In this document: positions 1 through 11,081 of the stretch, piece by piece
How the letters are laid out: every line of letters begins with the position of its first letter
Numbering within the stretch: the stretch's first letter is position 1
The notes under the pieces: model-generated
The model's input: only the letters and a program-made list of their open reading frames with translations
Told to the model about the DNA's origin: nothing
Databases searched by the model: none
Made by a program: the position numbers and the translations under genes
NCBI GenBank assembly: GCA_015680685.1
Contig: MNCI01008366.1
Span: 1,232,637 to 1,296,636, forward strand
From: Gnetum montanum
Lineage: Eukaryota > Streptophyta > Gnetopsida > Gnetales > Gnetaceae
Direction: 5' to 3'
Length of the DNA stretch: 64,000 bases

Positions 1-23
1 ACCACTCGGCGGCCCCAGTCGCA

Positions 24-2707
24 ATGACCACCAAGATCCGAGCAGTGGGGCTAATGCATCTATTTTTAGCTGCAACTCCTGATGTCCCCGCCAGTGAAAT
101 GCTAACCTTGGTCAACTCTTTCAACGAAAAGGCAGAGCGTTTTTGCACGCGCGTACATAATGTACGCGTAAGCTTTAACATTGACGCTCAACTCTTCGCG
201 GACCTATTTGGCGTCCCCTCAGACGACCTTCCCGTAAGTGAGAAGGCGAAAAGGAGCCTCGACTTCCAGGAGTGGCTGAAGGAGTGGGTAAGGGTCCCGA
301 AAGAGACTAAAGGGTTTCCTTGCGAAAGATTCCAGATGGGCGTTGCCAAGACACTTTATCCCCTTTTCCGGGCCTGGACTTTCCCCAAAACTCTCTAGTA
401 AGGGAAGTTCTTTTCTGTAGAACAGACCCGTATTATGCGGGAGGTTCTGGAAGAAGGGACCCAATTCAATTGGGCAAGCTATTTCGCTAAGGGGCTGCGC
501 AACGAGATGATCAAGCTTCGCAAGAAGCTTAAGTCTTGTTTTAATGTGCATTACGCCTTCTTCATAGCTTGCCTTCGGCGTTTTGCTGAGTTTCTGGTCG
601 TCCAAAGGAATGGGGTCTGGGTACAGCAAGACCGAGGCCAGCTCTCCAGACCTTGGATTACCCATATCCTCAGCACTACCCGTGGGCAGGATCCACCGGA
701 AGGGATCGGGGAGTCATTGTCTATAACGACCAAGGGGTTGGCGGCGTCTCGGCTGCAAGGCCCCGACAGTATAGGTGGGATAATGCCTACGTACACTGGC
801 GATGCCTCACGGGGAAAACATCTGGCGGAGAAAATCGTGAAACCTGCAGCTCGGAGCAAAAGACTTCGTATAACCGAGGCCTCTGCGAAGCCTGGGAGCG
901 GCACGGGCCGAACTGTGGCGATCAAAGTTCAGCGGAGTAAGCCTCTGCCTGGTAAGCACGAAGGAACCGTATTACGCAATGCTTGTTTGGAATGTTTGGA
1001 ATGATATACTAAGGTGTTGTGATATGACTAGTGAAAATTACAGAGGAAATGACCCCTGAGACAGGGGCAGTAGTACTAAGTCGTGGGGAAGAGGCCTCAG
1101 TTTTAGAAAAAGAGGTCCCAGTTGTCGAGACAAGCACTGTACAGACTCATGTGCATGGGGAGGCCCCAGCTACTGGAACCAGCGATGCACATACTCAAGT
1201 GCGTGAAGAGGAAAAGGAGGCGGAAGATGTTGGCGAAGTCGCCACTGTCACCGGTAGAGGTAATGTGTGTGTTAGCACGTTTGCAGGATTCTGTAAATAG
1301 ATGAAGTTTCTAACTGGATTACGCTATAGGAGAAGAGGATGTATCCACGTCTGTCGTTGTGAGAAGAGCGTGGAGAGACTTCCCTGACAAATTTGCCTTT
1401 ATGGAAGGCGTTGTCAATGACATGATCGAGTGCCTAGAGCCCATCGAACCTGGAGCTGGTACGTTATGGTTGTAGTAAGTTTGTGATATTACATAGTGGT
1501 AATGTGTCATCAACATTTGATGGTTGTTTCTATTAGGAGCTCGCCTCCGATGGGATCCCACGGAGCCCATTGATTTGGACACAGTTGAGCCACCATCCGA
1601 TGAAGCAGCCGTGCCACGTCACATTTATGAGGAAATGCGTAAATGTGCGTTACGCTCGACACGCTCCTTATGGGAAAGTAGGGGTGTAAATGAAAGCCTA
1701 TGGAAAAGGCTGCAGAGGTCGAAGCAGAGGGTTGAGTCTCTAACTAAAGAGGTCGGAGACTTAAGATCACGGTGCGACTTCTTACAGGCATGAGCGATAG
1801 GGGATGAAGACTGACGTACTGCTGTTGTCGATTACTCCCGTTATTGGACCGCCATCAAAAACAGTGTATAGGCCAGTCGAGCGTTGGTAGAGCAGCGGAT
1901 GCAAATAGAACTCCTAGCTCAGAAAAGCCAAGATTGGAGGGATTATTATGCATGTGTGCAAGAGTGGGGGCAGAAGGAGAAAGACCACAAGCACTTGTAT
2001 AAACGAGAAAGCATCGCTTATCGCATACTTTATCACGATTCTGCCGTCAAAGCCCAATCCATGGAAGTCTTCCTGGATGTCATTGGAGCATCCGAAGCCT
2101 TCAAGAAGTTTGAAGAGCAGGTGACTGTAAGTGCGTCTCTGAAAAGGGAGATGACTCTCCCTGGGGGTCAAAGGACAGTCCCTACGTTCTTCCCTGATCC
2201 GCCCCGCTGGACTAGCGTGGAGAAAGGGAAAGTGAAGGCTGGAGCTGCCTTGGAAGAGGATGTGTGGCCAGATCTAACGGAGGAAGAGATTATGAAGCGC
2301 CTGTAAGCTGGCCTGGACAAGTTTCCCTTTGCTGCAGAAGCAGGGCCATCGCGAGTGAGTTTATGCATGACTAAATCTAAATTCTCTAATTGTTTTGTCA
2401 AGGCTTGCCTTGCTAATATGTTTTCTTCTTTTGTATCTAGGTGCCAGAAGAGGGTAGAGAAGACGAGCCAGCTGAGGAGTTAGCAGAGGAAGCAGCAGAA
2501 GCAGAAGAAGAAGCAGAGGAAGAGGAAGAATGCAGCGATGAAGAGCGTCTTCCCGTGGAGCCGGTGCCGGAACGAGGACCTCATGAAGAGGAAATTCTTC
2601 GTGAAAGAATAATTCCCAGGAATGACGGCCCACTGGAGGACGATCCATTAGGGCTGGATCCGGACCTAAGAGATACTGGCAACAATGGCAGTAGAGGAAA
2701 TGCGTAA
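24..2707 (+). pseudogene. Element E second ORF (ORFx-like), intron-containing, with premature stops
   Basis: A long plus-strand coding region lies directly before a polypurine tract and LTR. The first part (24-951) is a globular domain, containing for example VSFNIDAQLFADLFGVPSDD, which resembles in pattern the plant 'putative transposon protein' domains. The middle (1537-2303) is heptad-rich and probably coiled coil. The last part (2441-2704) is a strongly acidic Glu-rich tail. Four GT-AG introns of 70-86 bp are inferred at 952-1031, 1260-1329, 1459-1536 and 2355-2440; the first three are phase 1 and the last phase 0, and removing each joins the flanking frames. In-frame stops at 396, 399, 1791, 1815, 1869 and 2304 break it; most can be explained by C-to-T change in CGA, CAG or CAA. 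The 5' end may lie outside the window. Function is unknown. It could instead be a captured or diverged host gene, but its position before the PPT and LTR favours a retroelement ORF. Confidence 0.6.
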
Positions 2708-3426
2708 TTGTGGTTTACGCATAGTTTTATTGATGGTGAAGTGAAGTATTGTTTTATGAATGACCATTTTTGTGTCAAACTTCATGACTACGCACAATAC
2801 GCTTATTTGCGTATTGTGTGTGTAAAGAACAGATGCGCGTCGGGCATGTTTCAATTATATTACGCTTATTCACGCTGTGTTGCGTGCACGAGCGTAACAT
2901 AATATGGAAACAATGGATTCAAGCTGTTTTACGCTCACTTATGCAGCAGCGCGTAATGAAGCGTAAACGGTGTCTAGCTTGGCAACGCAATACGCTGTGA
3001 TACGCTACGTTGCGTGATGAGCGTATGATGAGCAATCGCACTTTCTTAGACTTTGTCTTTGACTGTTTTGGAGCTCATTACGCTGCCGTATGTAACAGAG
3101 CGTAAACCTGGCCTTGAACAAAAGACTTAGTAAAATATACGAGAAATCGCATATTACGTTGCTCAAGCCTCTCCTCTTGCTGAAGTAACTAGCCTTCTGA
3201 TGCCGGACTATGTTTAAACAGAATCACGCTAAGCGTCATTACGCTACATCGCGTGGTATAGCGTAAACAGAGAAAACATAGTAAGATTAGGAATCCGCAC
3301 AAGAAGTTGAAGACTTGATGCTACGCGCCTCTTGGTGTTGCTCTATCTTATTCTCCCTTCTGGAATTCTGACATGCGCCCTTGCCCGAATTGTGAATCTT
3401 TGCCTGAGGCCGACTCGCAATTTTCA
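2690..3426 (+). repeat. Probable 3' LTR of element E with preceding polypurine tract
   Basis: A purine run (AGTAGAGGAAA, ending at 2700) is followed by TGCGTAATTG, which fits a PPT and LTR start at 2701. The region is packed with TTACGC/GCGTAA motifs in both orientations, roughly two dozen between 2701 and 3325, and has no long ORF. Homology to the D element spacer and gag tail begins by about 3435, so the LTR should end just before that; TTTTCA at 3421-3426 is a possible end. The right boundary is uncertain because no second copy of this LTR is in the window. Confidence 0.5.
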
Positions 3427-3936
3427 CGGTGTTTCAAGCACCAACCCACAAATGTTACTTATGCTTCTACTATCAACAATAGTGGGAATCGTCCACAACA
3501 TCATAGGCATCCCTTATTTAGATGTGACCATAAAAAGGGACACCACAGTTTAGACACCACTGCACCCGCCCACTCAGCACAAGTCCAACATTGTGGTGCA
3601 CCTTCCTCTTCGAACCCAATGCCTCATGTTACCTTAACAGGGCCACCACTCAATACTCCAATAACCATGGGGCCCAATGAATATAGCCACATGGGGAGAC
3701 ATGTTGATCCTTGCGTACCATCTTACGGCCATAGGTGCCATAGTGGGTCAACCACTCATCAATTGACTACATCTTATAAATTGCCCCACTATGCTTACTC
3801 TAATCAAGTGTGTGAACCCCAATGGGGTAAGTATGATCGAGTTCTAATATTTCCAACATGCAAGGATCCCAACTTTCCATTTATTAATTCTAGCCATGCT
3901 CAACTGTTTAGTCATGGGGGATATCCTCCATTCTAA
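3427..3936 (+). pseudogene. D1 gag C-terminal Pro/His-rich segment (5' truncated)
   Basis: This is an open stretch rich in His, Pro, Ser and Thr, ending in FSHGGYPPF and a stop. Its closest match is the minus-strand segment at 62304-62800 in element D4: both share SSYAHKCHSG-like, KLPHYAY-like and NQVCEP motifs and the same ending. In D4 this follows a gag domain, so here it is the gag tail of D1, whose gag core is missing because element E occupies the sequence to the left. Position and composition suggest the nucleic-acid-binding or linker part of Gag. I see no intact CCHC knuckle. Confidence 0.6.
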
Positions 3937-5356
3937 TAAGCAAAATTAATAAATATTTTTTATTTTCTTCAATTTTACAATTTTTTGTTTTCCAGGTTTT
4001 TATCCTTTGTTATTTCATTTATTGTTTCATTTATTGTTTTACCTTTTCATGATTAATCTCATCTACAAATAAAACACTCATGTGACTCGTTGGTTGAGGT
4101 GTTGTTCTATGCTATCAAGTCTCAGGTAGCTAACTAATTGGATAGCAAGCCCATCACATCCATTCACCCATTCTATCAATAAGAGGTTCTACTCTGTGTA
4201 CAATGATATTTCTAATCATTAAACTTAAAGTAACTTTGTGCTCATTATTCCCAGGGTGAAGAAGGATGGACCAAGAGGGAATGGTTAGGGTGTGACATCA
4301 AGGGGACTTGTGGATTCTCTTTGGTAACGTTTGTGGTAGTTATCATGCAGCTTGGTTGTACTAAGATCCTTGTAGATCTAATGAAAAATGGGAGTAAGAA
4401 TAATCAAAAGGCACTCAACCAGGGAAAAAATAATAATGCTATTCCAGGGGGTTCCATTGGAAAGACATGTATCCATGCCTAAAGGTAGGTGGCTTCTCTG
4501 GATTAAGTAATACATAAAAAAAAACATGTATGCCACAAAGCAAAAATCACTCCTCCCTTGGATGAAACACCAAGTGATCGTACACCTTGCTGTCATAGTG
4601 CTCTTATGATTGTCCATCATGGGATAAAACAATGTGATGTCACTGGTTGGAGGAATGGACTTGGTCCTGATTATGGAGTGACAGGCAAATGACACATTCA
4701 TCATGCCTTACATGCAGGATTTATTGTACCCTGAGTTAGTTACCTCATGTCCCAATCTCTGCAATCCCTTCTATGATTTGCATCACCTCGCTATTCATGT
4801 AATTGTGACTTGTGACTCGGGTAGCATGGGATTCATATCTCATCGTAGTGATATCTACATATGTGTGCTTTGTGAGATCAGTGTGGATTACATTTAACCC
4901 TTCTAGTGCCTATGGACATTTTAAGGTGTGGTTACGCAAGGGCACTATAGGTTGGAACCTACTTTGGGGAGGACACACTTGCGTAACCCTTGAAATTTTC
5001 ACTTATAACACATCTCCCACACATCATCTTATACCCTCTAAGTATTACCAACATTCTTCTTTCCCTTATCATCCTTCCTATGAGCTTACACATGTCCTTT
5101 TTCTTCTTACTCTTCATGATTTTCATTGCCAGATTTTACGCCATTATACTTTTTGTACCTTCAAGACTAGTTTTTATTACCTTGGGCCCCTTTACATTGA
5201 CCTACACATCCTCAGTTTATACCTTGGAGTTCAAAAAATTTGTAAATTTTTCAAGTGCCCTATTTTCAATAGGACGTGATATTGGGTCCCCGATATCAAG
5301 TCTAATGCAATATCGGGTCCCCGCTAGCGGGTATGCAATATCAGGTCCCTCTCAAG
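3937..5356 (+). other. D1 untranslated spacer between gag tail and ORFx
   Basis: There is no credible long ORF. The same sequence is recognisable in inverse orientation in D4 at 60969-62303; for example the block around 4078-4200, 'gttgaggtgttgttctatgc', is matched there near 62135-62155. The passage at 4286-4320 (gtgtgacatcaaggggactt) also resembles G1 at 18886-18910, after the G1 pol. The spacer is therefore a conserved non-coding segment shared by pol-less D and pol-bearing G elements, not random filler. Confidence 0.6.
5268..5350 (+). promoter_or_regulatory. U3-like GATATC array just upstream of D1 ORFx
   Basis: Four ATATTG/GATATC/CAATATC motifs with GGGTCCC or GGTCCC flanks occur within about 80 bp. 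The same motif block makes up the U3 of the D-type LTRs (8264-8350 and 38481-38550). No LTR end, PBS or R/U5 follows it here, so it is an internal copy of U3-like sequence in front of the second ORF. A role as an internal promoter for ORFx is inference only. Confidence 0.4.
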
Positions 5357-5391
5357 GTGTGTCTAAGCAACCTAGGAGAGGTAAAGGATAG

Positions 5392-8046
5392 GTGCCTACC
5401 AAACAACATGCAGAGCAGGAGGAGCAATCATTTAGTATCCATCAAGAAGGCCATGCCACTGTACAATCGGGACAGGCAGAAGGAGGAGCTACTACAATGC
5501 CTAAACTGGGACAACACCTCATCTTGCCCCCGAAATGTGTCCAGGCCATCCGCGAAAGATCCACATCAGCTGCAATGATCATGGAATTGAACTTCAGACC
5601 TTTCATGGAATTTTCTCTTAAGGTCCTTAGGGACCACCTCAAAGGGTCCCCATTATGGCCTATCCTCTCCAAAAGTGGTACCTGGTACTTAGGAGAAACG
5701 TACCAATTTTGGCACAATAAAGAAGAAGGCACCACAGTTGACATTTGTGGTGTGTCTGTTGATTTTTCCATTAAAGCCATTTTGGAAGTGTTAAACCTTT
5801 CGAATACAAGGCCAAAGGTTGCGCGTTTGTCTACTTGCTCTGATGTTGATGCACAATGAGTTTGGTTAGATAGGGCATACAGTAAAGAAGATAAGATATA
5901 TGGAGAATTGACATTAGAAGAGAGAATCTACTTTAAAATTGGAACTTATCGCATCTTTCCCACAAAAGGATTAAACAGAATTTCAACATATGCGGCAAGA
6001 GGAAGTGCGATATTGATGGGAAAGGTTGATGCCAACCTACCTCATCTATATTTCATGGAGATCTTAAGGTGGTTTAAAAAACGCAAGATAAGGAAGTTTG
6101 TGTTGCCCTTCCCTTGTCTCATTAGGAAGCTATGCAAGCATGCTGCTATTCGAGGATACACTAATGACATCCTCAAAAGAGCCCAAAATGCTTCGTATAC
6201 CAAACTGCTGAAGCAACCAGCTGCGAGGAAAAGTGCTGGTGAGACCTTGGGGCCAGAACAAGAGCAAGAACAGATGGTGGGGCCCACTGCAACTCAACTT
6301 GCAGGGCCTAGCACAAGCCAGCGAGATCAACCACCGCCACCGCCACCGCCACAGGATTACTGACCGTTGATAAGCCATCTTAGGGCCATCGCTAAGATGG
6401 TTAGTTGGGGAAGTCGTGATGATGGAAATCTCTTCCGCGTCATCCACAATACCGTATGGCCCATTGTTTCTATAGATAGTGCATAGGGCAAGGTGTCCAT
6501 TCAGATAGGAGGAGGGGAGACTTATTGATCGTAACAAATTTCAAGGAACACTGCATCCTTTTAGGTGTAATTAGAGACTGGTGAAGGGGCCACAGTGGTG
6601 GTTATGCAACACCAGGACACAGCAGGAGCTGCAGAGGTGATCACAGACCACATCAAGGAATCTTTTAATGTCCATGTTGTGCCACTGATAGATTTCATAG
6701 GAGCGCGGGATGTTCAAACTCTAGCTGGTCCCTCAATGACTCCTACGGAACATGAGGATGTGCTTGATCGATTGTTGCAAATAAGACAAGTGATGAAGTT
6801 CTTACTTGACATCCCACAGGATGTTACAACATCACAATCAGACCTCATATCCACCAAAGGAAAGCTAGTAGAAGTAGAAGTGGCAAGATTGCAAGAAAGG
6901 CTCGTAACCCTACAAGCCGCACAGCGGGATCCCTCTCAATTCGTTCCTGCAGACCAGCTGGACACCTTTAGGACCGAGCAACTCAACAAATTACTAGCGG
7001 AAAATAAAAGGGTGGCAGAGGAAAAAGAGAAGGCTGACTAAGATGCCTCCAAGGCACAAGTGCAAACCTATGCATACACCAAGGCACTCAAGGCCTTACA
7101 AGAAGAAAAGAAATAGCTTGTTGCCAAAAATATTCAGTTGACCTCTATGGAGAAACAAAAGAATGTTCTCAAAGAGAATTTTTAGCAGCTACAAGAATAG
7201 TTGATCAAGGTTAACCAAGACATGAACCGTTTGGCCAAAGAAAATTGAACCCTCTCAATGGAGAAGGTACATGTCATCCGTCAGAAGATAGCCATTAAAA
7301 TAAGCGCGTGGCAGAACCATGCCAAGCAACATGAAAAATTAAAGGAGCATTTTTGAGACCAGGTGGGAATGTACAAGCAAATCATCGAGAAGGAGATCCA
7401 TATGGACAAGGCCCACCTCAATGCTTTTAGTGCTCAACACACTGATTGGTGGGTCATATTGGACACATATGCATTTGCCCACTAGGTAGAACTTAAAAGC
7501 TAGGACCTGCAAATTCAATATCTCACAGAGTACATGGAGTTGGCACATCTGCAGTATGCCAATCTAGCCATGTTGACAGCAGGGTGCCCAAGGATAGAGC
7601 TTGAGAAGCAGGTAGCTACCACCTACACCAAATATGAAGCAGAATTTGTAGAACACAAGAAAACATTGCAAAAGCTGGAAATTGCAAATTCTAAATTAGA
7701 TGTGGTTAAAGTAAGCTACCAAGGACAAAAGGATGTCACAACAGACTTGGCTCAATGGATTACAGATTTTTAGAAGTACAAGAACAAAGCCAGAGCCTAC
7801 GAGGAGGAACAATGGCTTTTTGTGGCATGGTATGTCAAAGCAAACAAAATGTTTCTACAACTACCATGCCCATGGGAGGTGCTGACTCCATCAAACATTG
7901 GAGCATCAGCATGGATGGCACAGGATCCCTGAACTGAAGAGGAAAAGCTGTAGGCACTACTTCAACATCATCAAATCCCAAAACCTTGAGCACAAGACAA
8001 GGGGAAGCAACCCATGCAGGAGCCACCGCCACCTAGAACCACATGA
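5392..8046 (+). pseudogene. D1 ORFx: second ORF of pol-less gypsy-type element
   Basis: A single frame from about 5392 to the TGA at 8044 (about 885 codons) carries many in-frame stops but little net frameshift. Residues 1-330 are a globular domain with WYLGETYQFWHNKEEG, VDFSIKAILEVLNL and EERIYFKIGTYRIFPTKGLN. A Pro-rich linker ends in PPPPPPPQDY before the stop at 6361. A middle domain (6595-6850) contains VVMQHQDTAGAAEV and HIKESFNVHV. A long Lys/Glu/Gln-rich coiled coil runs from 6850 to 7780. A conserved tail PWEVLTPSNIGASAW precedes PPPPRTT and the stop. D2, D3 and D4 carry the same domain order. No enzyme motif is visible. The globular part resembles in pattern the plant 'putative transposon protein' domains; this is unverified. 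Confidence 0.75.
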
Positions 8047-8239
8047 GTTCCACCCAATTTTGTAATTTTGTGATTTTTGCATTTTTTGTGTGGTGTCCCA
8101 ATTTCATTCTATTGAGTTTCCCACTACGGCATGAATAAATTCCCCATCAATCAATAATTCCATACCTACCCACTATGTAATTAATGGGGCTTGTTCTCAT
8201 TTTCACACGAGTATGAGTTTTCATTCAGTCGTGGGGGTA
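8047..8239 (+). other. D1 3' untranslated region and polypurine tract
   Basis: A short non-coding stretch ends in GTGGGGGTA (8231-8239) immediately before the LTR terminus TGATGA. The same end occurs in D2 (tcatgggggta before 11082), D3 (gtgagggta before 35385) and, more weakly, G1 (gtggacgta before 20370). It is the plus-strand primer site for reverse transcription. Confidence 0.75.
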
Positions 8240-8872
8240 TGATGAATCGTGATTCATCAGGTCATGATATCGGACCCTCAATATCGAATCCATGATATCA
8301 GGTACGCAATATCGCAGCCCAATAATGATATCGGATACATAATATCATGACTCCTTCATGGGCCTATAAATACACATGTAGGCACACAGAAAGAGTCTTT
8401 TTGTCATTTTTTCCTCTCAACCCTCTCTCCCAGTGCATGNGTGTGACTACTTGGTAACCCAGTAGCATACCTAGTATCTGTGCTTGGTAATCCCAGTAGT
8501 AGTCGTGCACGAGGTCCAAGATGTGTACGGATGATTAAGGAATGGATGCTCATCGTACTTAGGCTAGCTTAGATTCTCTCTTGCTACCTCTCAGTAGCTT
8601 AGATTCTCTCTCCCTTTTCCTCTTAGCTTAATTAAAGATATTTTTCATTGTCTCTAGGAGTAGCACTATGTTAGAAACCACATCATACACCTCACTCTGG
8701 ACTAAACCATACGTGACAAAGCAAATACTAGTCTAGGTGGGAAGACAGCAAATTGCAATCAACGAGTAACTATCTAGATACTATAACTAGCCCATCTACA
8801 GAGTTCGATCGAATCATGCATGAAACACTCGTATTCATATGGTTGAGTGTAGGGGTACCTCGCCACTCATCA
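8240..8872 (+). repeat. LTR A (3' LTR of D1), internally collapsed at an assembly gap
   Basis: It begins TGATGAATCG after a polypurine tract and ends GCCACTCATCA. U3 holds repeated GATATC/AATATCG motifs (8264-8350) and a TATA box (CCTATAAATACAC, 8364-8376). The paired motifs TTGGTAACCCAGTAG and TTGGTAATCCCAGTAG follow. It aligns well with LTR B but is about 230 bp shorter; the missing part sits exactly at the single n at 8440, so the shortening is probably an assembly collapse. Confidence 0.85.
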
Positions 8873-10894
8873 GCAAGGTTAATGCCAACCTACCCCATCT
8901 ATATCTTACAAAAATTTTGAGGTGATTTAAAGAATGTAAGATGGGGAAGTTCGCATTGCCCTTCCCTTGTCTTATCAAGAAGCTATGTCGATGTGCTAGA
9001 ATTCTAGGATACACCAATGATGTCCCTAGAGAGGCCGAAAATGCTTCATTCGCTAAATTACTAAAGCCACCAGTCCCAAGGAAAAGTGCTGGTGAGACAC
9101 TAGTGCTTGAGCAAGAATAAGAAGCAGGGTCTAGCACACAACTTATAGGCCAGCGAAACTAGCCACCACCACTGTAGGACTATTGATCATTGATAAGCCA
9201 TCTTAGGGCCATCATTGAAATGGTCAATTGGGGAAGCTGTGATGAAGCCAACCTCTTCAACGTCATCGATGATGCTGTATGATCCATGGTCTTAATTAAT
9301 CATGCACAAGACGAGGTGTCTATCCAAATAAGAGAAGGGGAATCACACTAGTCACAATAGATTTCTAGAAATGCTGCATCTTTTTAGGTGCAATTAAAAA
9401 CTAGTGAAGGCACCACAGTAGTCGTCATGCAGCACCAAGATGTAGCAGGAGTAGTAAAAGTGGTCATACCACATAAAAGAATCATTTAAAGTCCCTGTTA
9501 TGCCACTAGCAAATTTTACAGGAGCACGCAATGCTCAAGCTTTGGCTGTACCCTCGATGACTCCTGCAGATCATGAAAATGTTCTAGATCGGTTGCTACA
9601 AACAAGACAAGTGATGACATCCCTATTTGATATCCTTCAAGATGTCACAGCAACTCAGTCAAATCTCATCTCCATAAAAGGGAAGCTGATCATGGAAGAG
9701 GTCATGGCCGAGCATGTAGAGGAGGAGTTGGAAAGACTCTAAAAAATGCTCGTCACCTTACAAGCTGCACAGTGGGATCCATTCCAATTTATCCTTGTAG
9801 ACCAACTAGAATCTTTCTAAATAGAGTAGCTCAATAAATTACTGGAGGAGAATAAAAAAGTAGCTAAGGAAAAAGAGAAGGCTGATTGGAATGCTTCTAA
9901 GGCACAAGCTCAAACGTATGCACATGCCAAAGCACTCAAGGCCTCACAAGAAGAAAATAAATGTCTCGCCACTGAAAATATCTAGTTGACTATAGTAGAA
10001 AAACAAAAGAATGTTCTCGAGGAAAATTTTCAGCAATTGTGAGAATAATTAATAAGGGTCAACCAGGATATGAATCACTTGGCCAAAGAAAATAGAACCC
10101 TCTTAATACAGGAGGTACGCATGATCCATCAAAAGAAGGCAACTGACATAAGCGCATGGCATAATGAGGCCAAGTGACATGAGAAGCTCAAAGAGCATTT
10201 CAAAGATTAGGGGGGGATGTACAAGCAAGTGATTAAGAAAGAAATCCATATGGCCAAAGCCCACATTAACACACTTAGTGCTCAAAATGCTGATTGGCGA
10301 GCCATATTGGATACTTATGCCTTCATCCACCAATCTAAACTAAAAAGCCGAGACCTGCAAATACAAGACCTCACGAAGTACATGGAGTTGGCAAACCTAC
10401 AGTATGCCAACTTGGCCATGTTGACAACAAGGCACCGAAGAATAGAATTGGAAAAGTAGGTAGCAACCACCTACGCAAAGTATCAAATAGAATTTGCTAA
10501 ACATAAGAAGACACTGCAGAAATTAGAAGTGGAAAATTCTAAATTAGAGGTGGTCAAAACTAGCTACCAAGGATAAAAGGATGTCATGGTGAATTTGGCT
10601 TGATGGCTCACAAACTACCAAGAATGCAAGGACAAAGCTAGAGCCTATGAAGAGGAACGATAGTAGTTTGCAGCTTGGTATGTCAAGGCCAATCAAATGT
10701 TCCCACAACTACCATGCCCATGGGAGGTGTTGACTCCATCAAACATTGAAGCATCAGCATGGACAACACAGGATCCCCGAACCAAAGAAGAAAAGCTTCA
10801 AGCACTCCTTTAAAGACATCCATTTCTAAAACTTAGAGCACAAGATAAGGGGAAGAGACCCATGGAGGAGTCACCACCACCAAAAACCACATGA
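8873..10894 (+). pseudogene. D2 ORFx, 5' part absent
   Basis: Immediately after LTR A the sequence resumes inside ORFx, at the position equal to about 6020 of D1 (GKVDANLPHLY region), and runs to the PPPKTT-type end and TGA at 10892. Domain order matches D1: remainder of the globular domain, the HQDVAGVVKV-like middle domain, the coiled coil, then PCPWEVLTPSNI. Many stops and a few frame slips make it non-functional. The missing 5' part is best explained by D1 having inserted here, leaving the rest of D2 left of the window. Confidence 0.75.
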
Positions 10895-11081
10895 GTTCCA
10901 ACAAATTTTATTTTTTGTAAAGTCTGTGTCTGTGTCCCAATTTTGTTTTATTCAACTCCACACTATGGCATGAGTAATTCTTAGTTAGTCAATAATCCCA
11001 TACCTATCCACTATGTGATCAATTGAACTCATTCTCATTTTGTCTAACTCGAGGATGAGTTGTTATTCAATCATGGGGGTA

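Noticed and set aside
150-168. Perfect 19-bp palindrome CGCGTACATAATGTACGCG
   Set aside because: It lies in the E coding frame and could be chance in a GCGTA-rich element; no paired site or function is evident.
1319-1582. Minus-strand ORFs opposite the E ORF (219-665, 551-925, 1319-1582, 2361-2648)
   Set aside because: Shadows of the plus-strand coding sequence; they lack conserved features, and the Leu/Pro-rich one at 2361-2648 is the complement of the Glu-rich tail.
8264-8350. CRISPR-like or microsatellite array of GATATC
   Set aside because: Plant LTR U3 context, irregular spacing and very short units.
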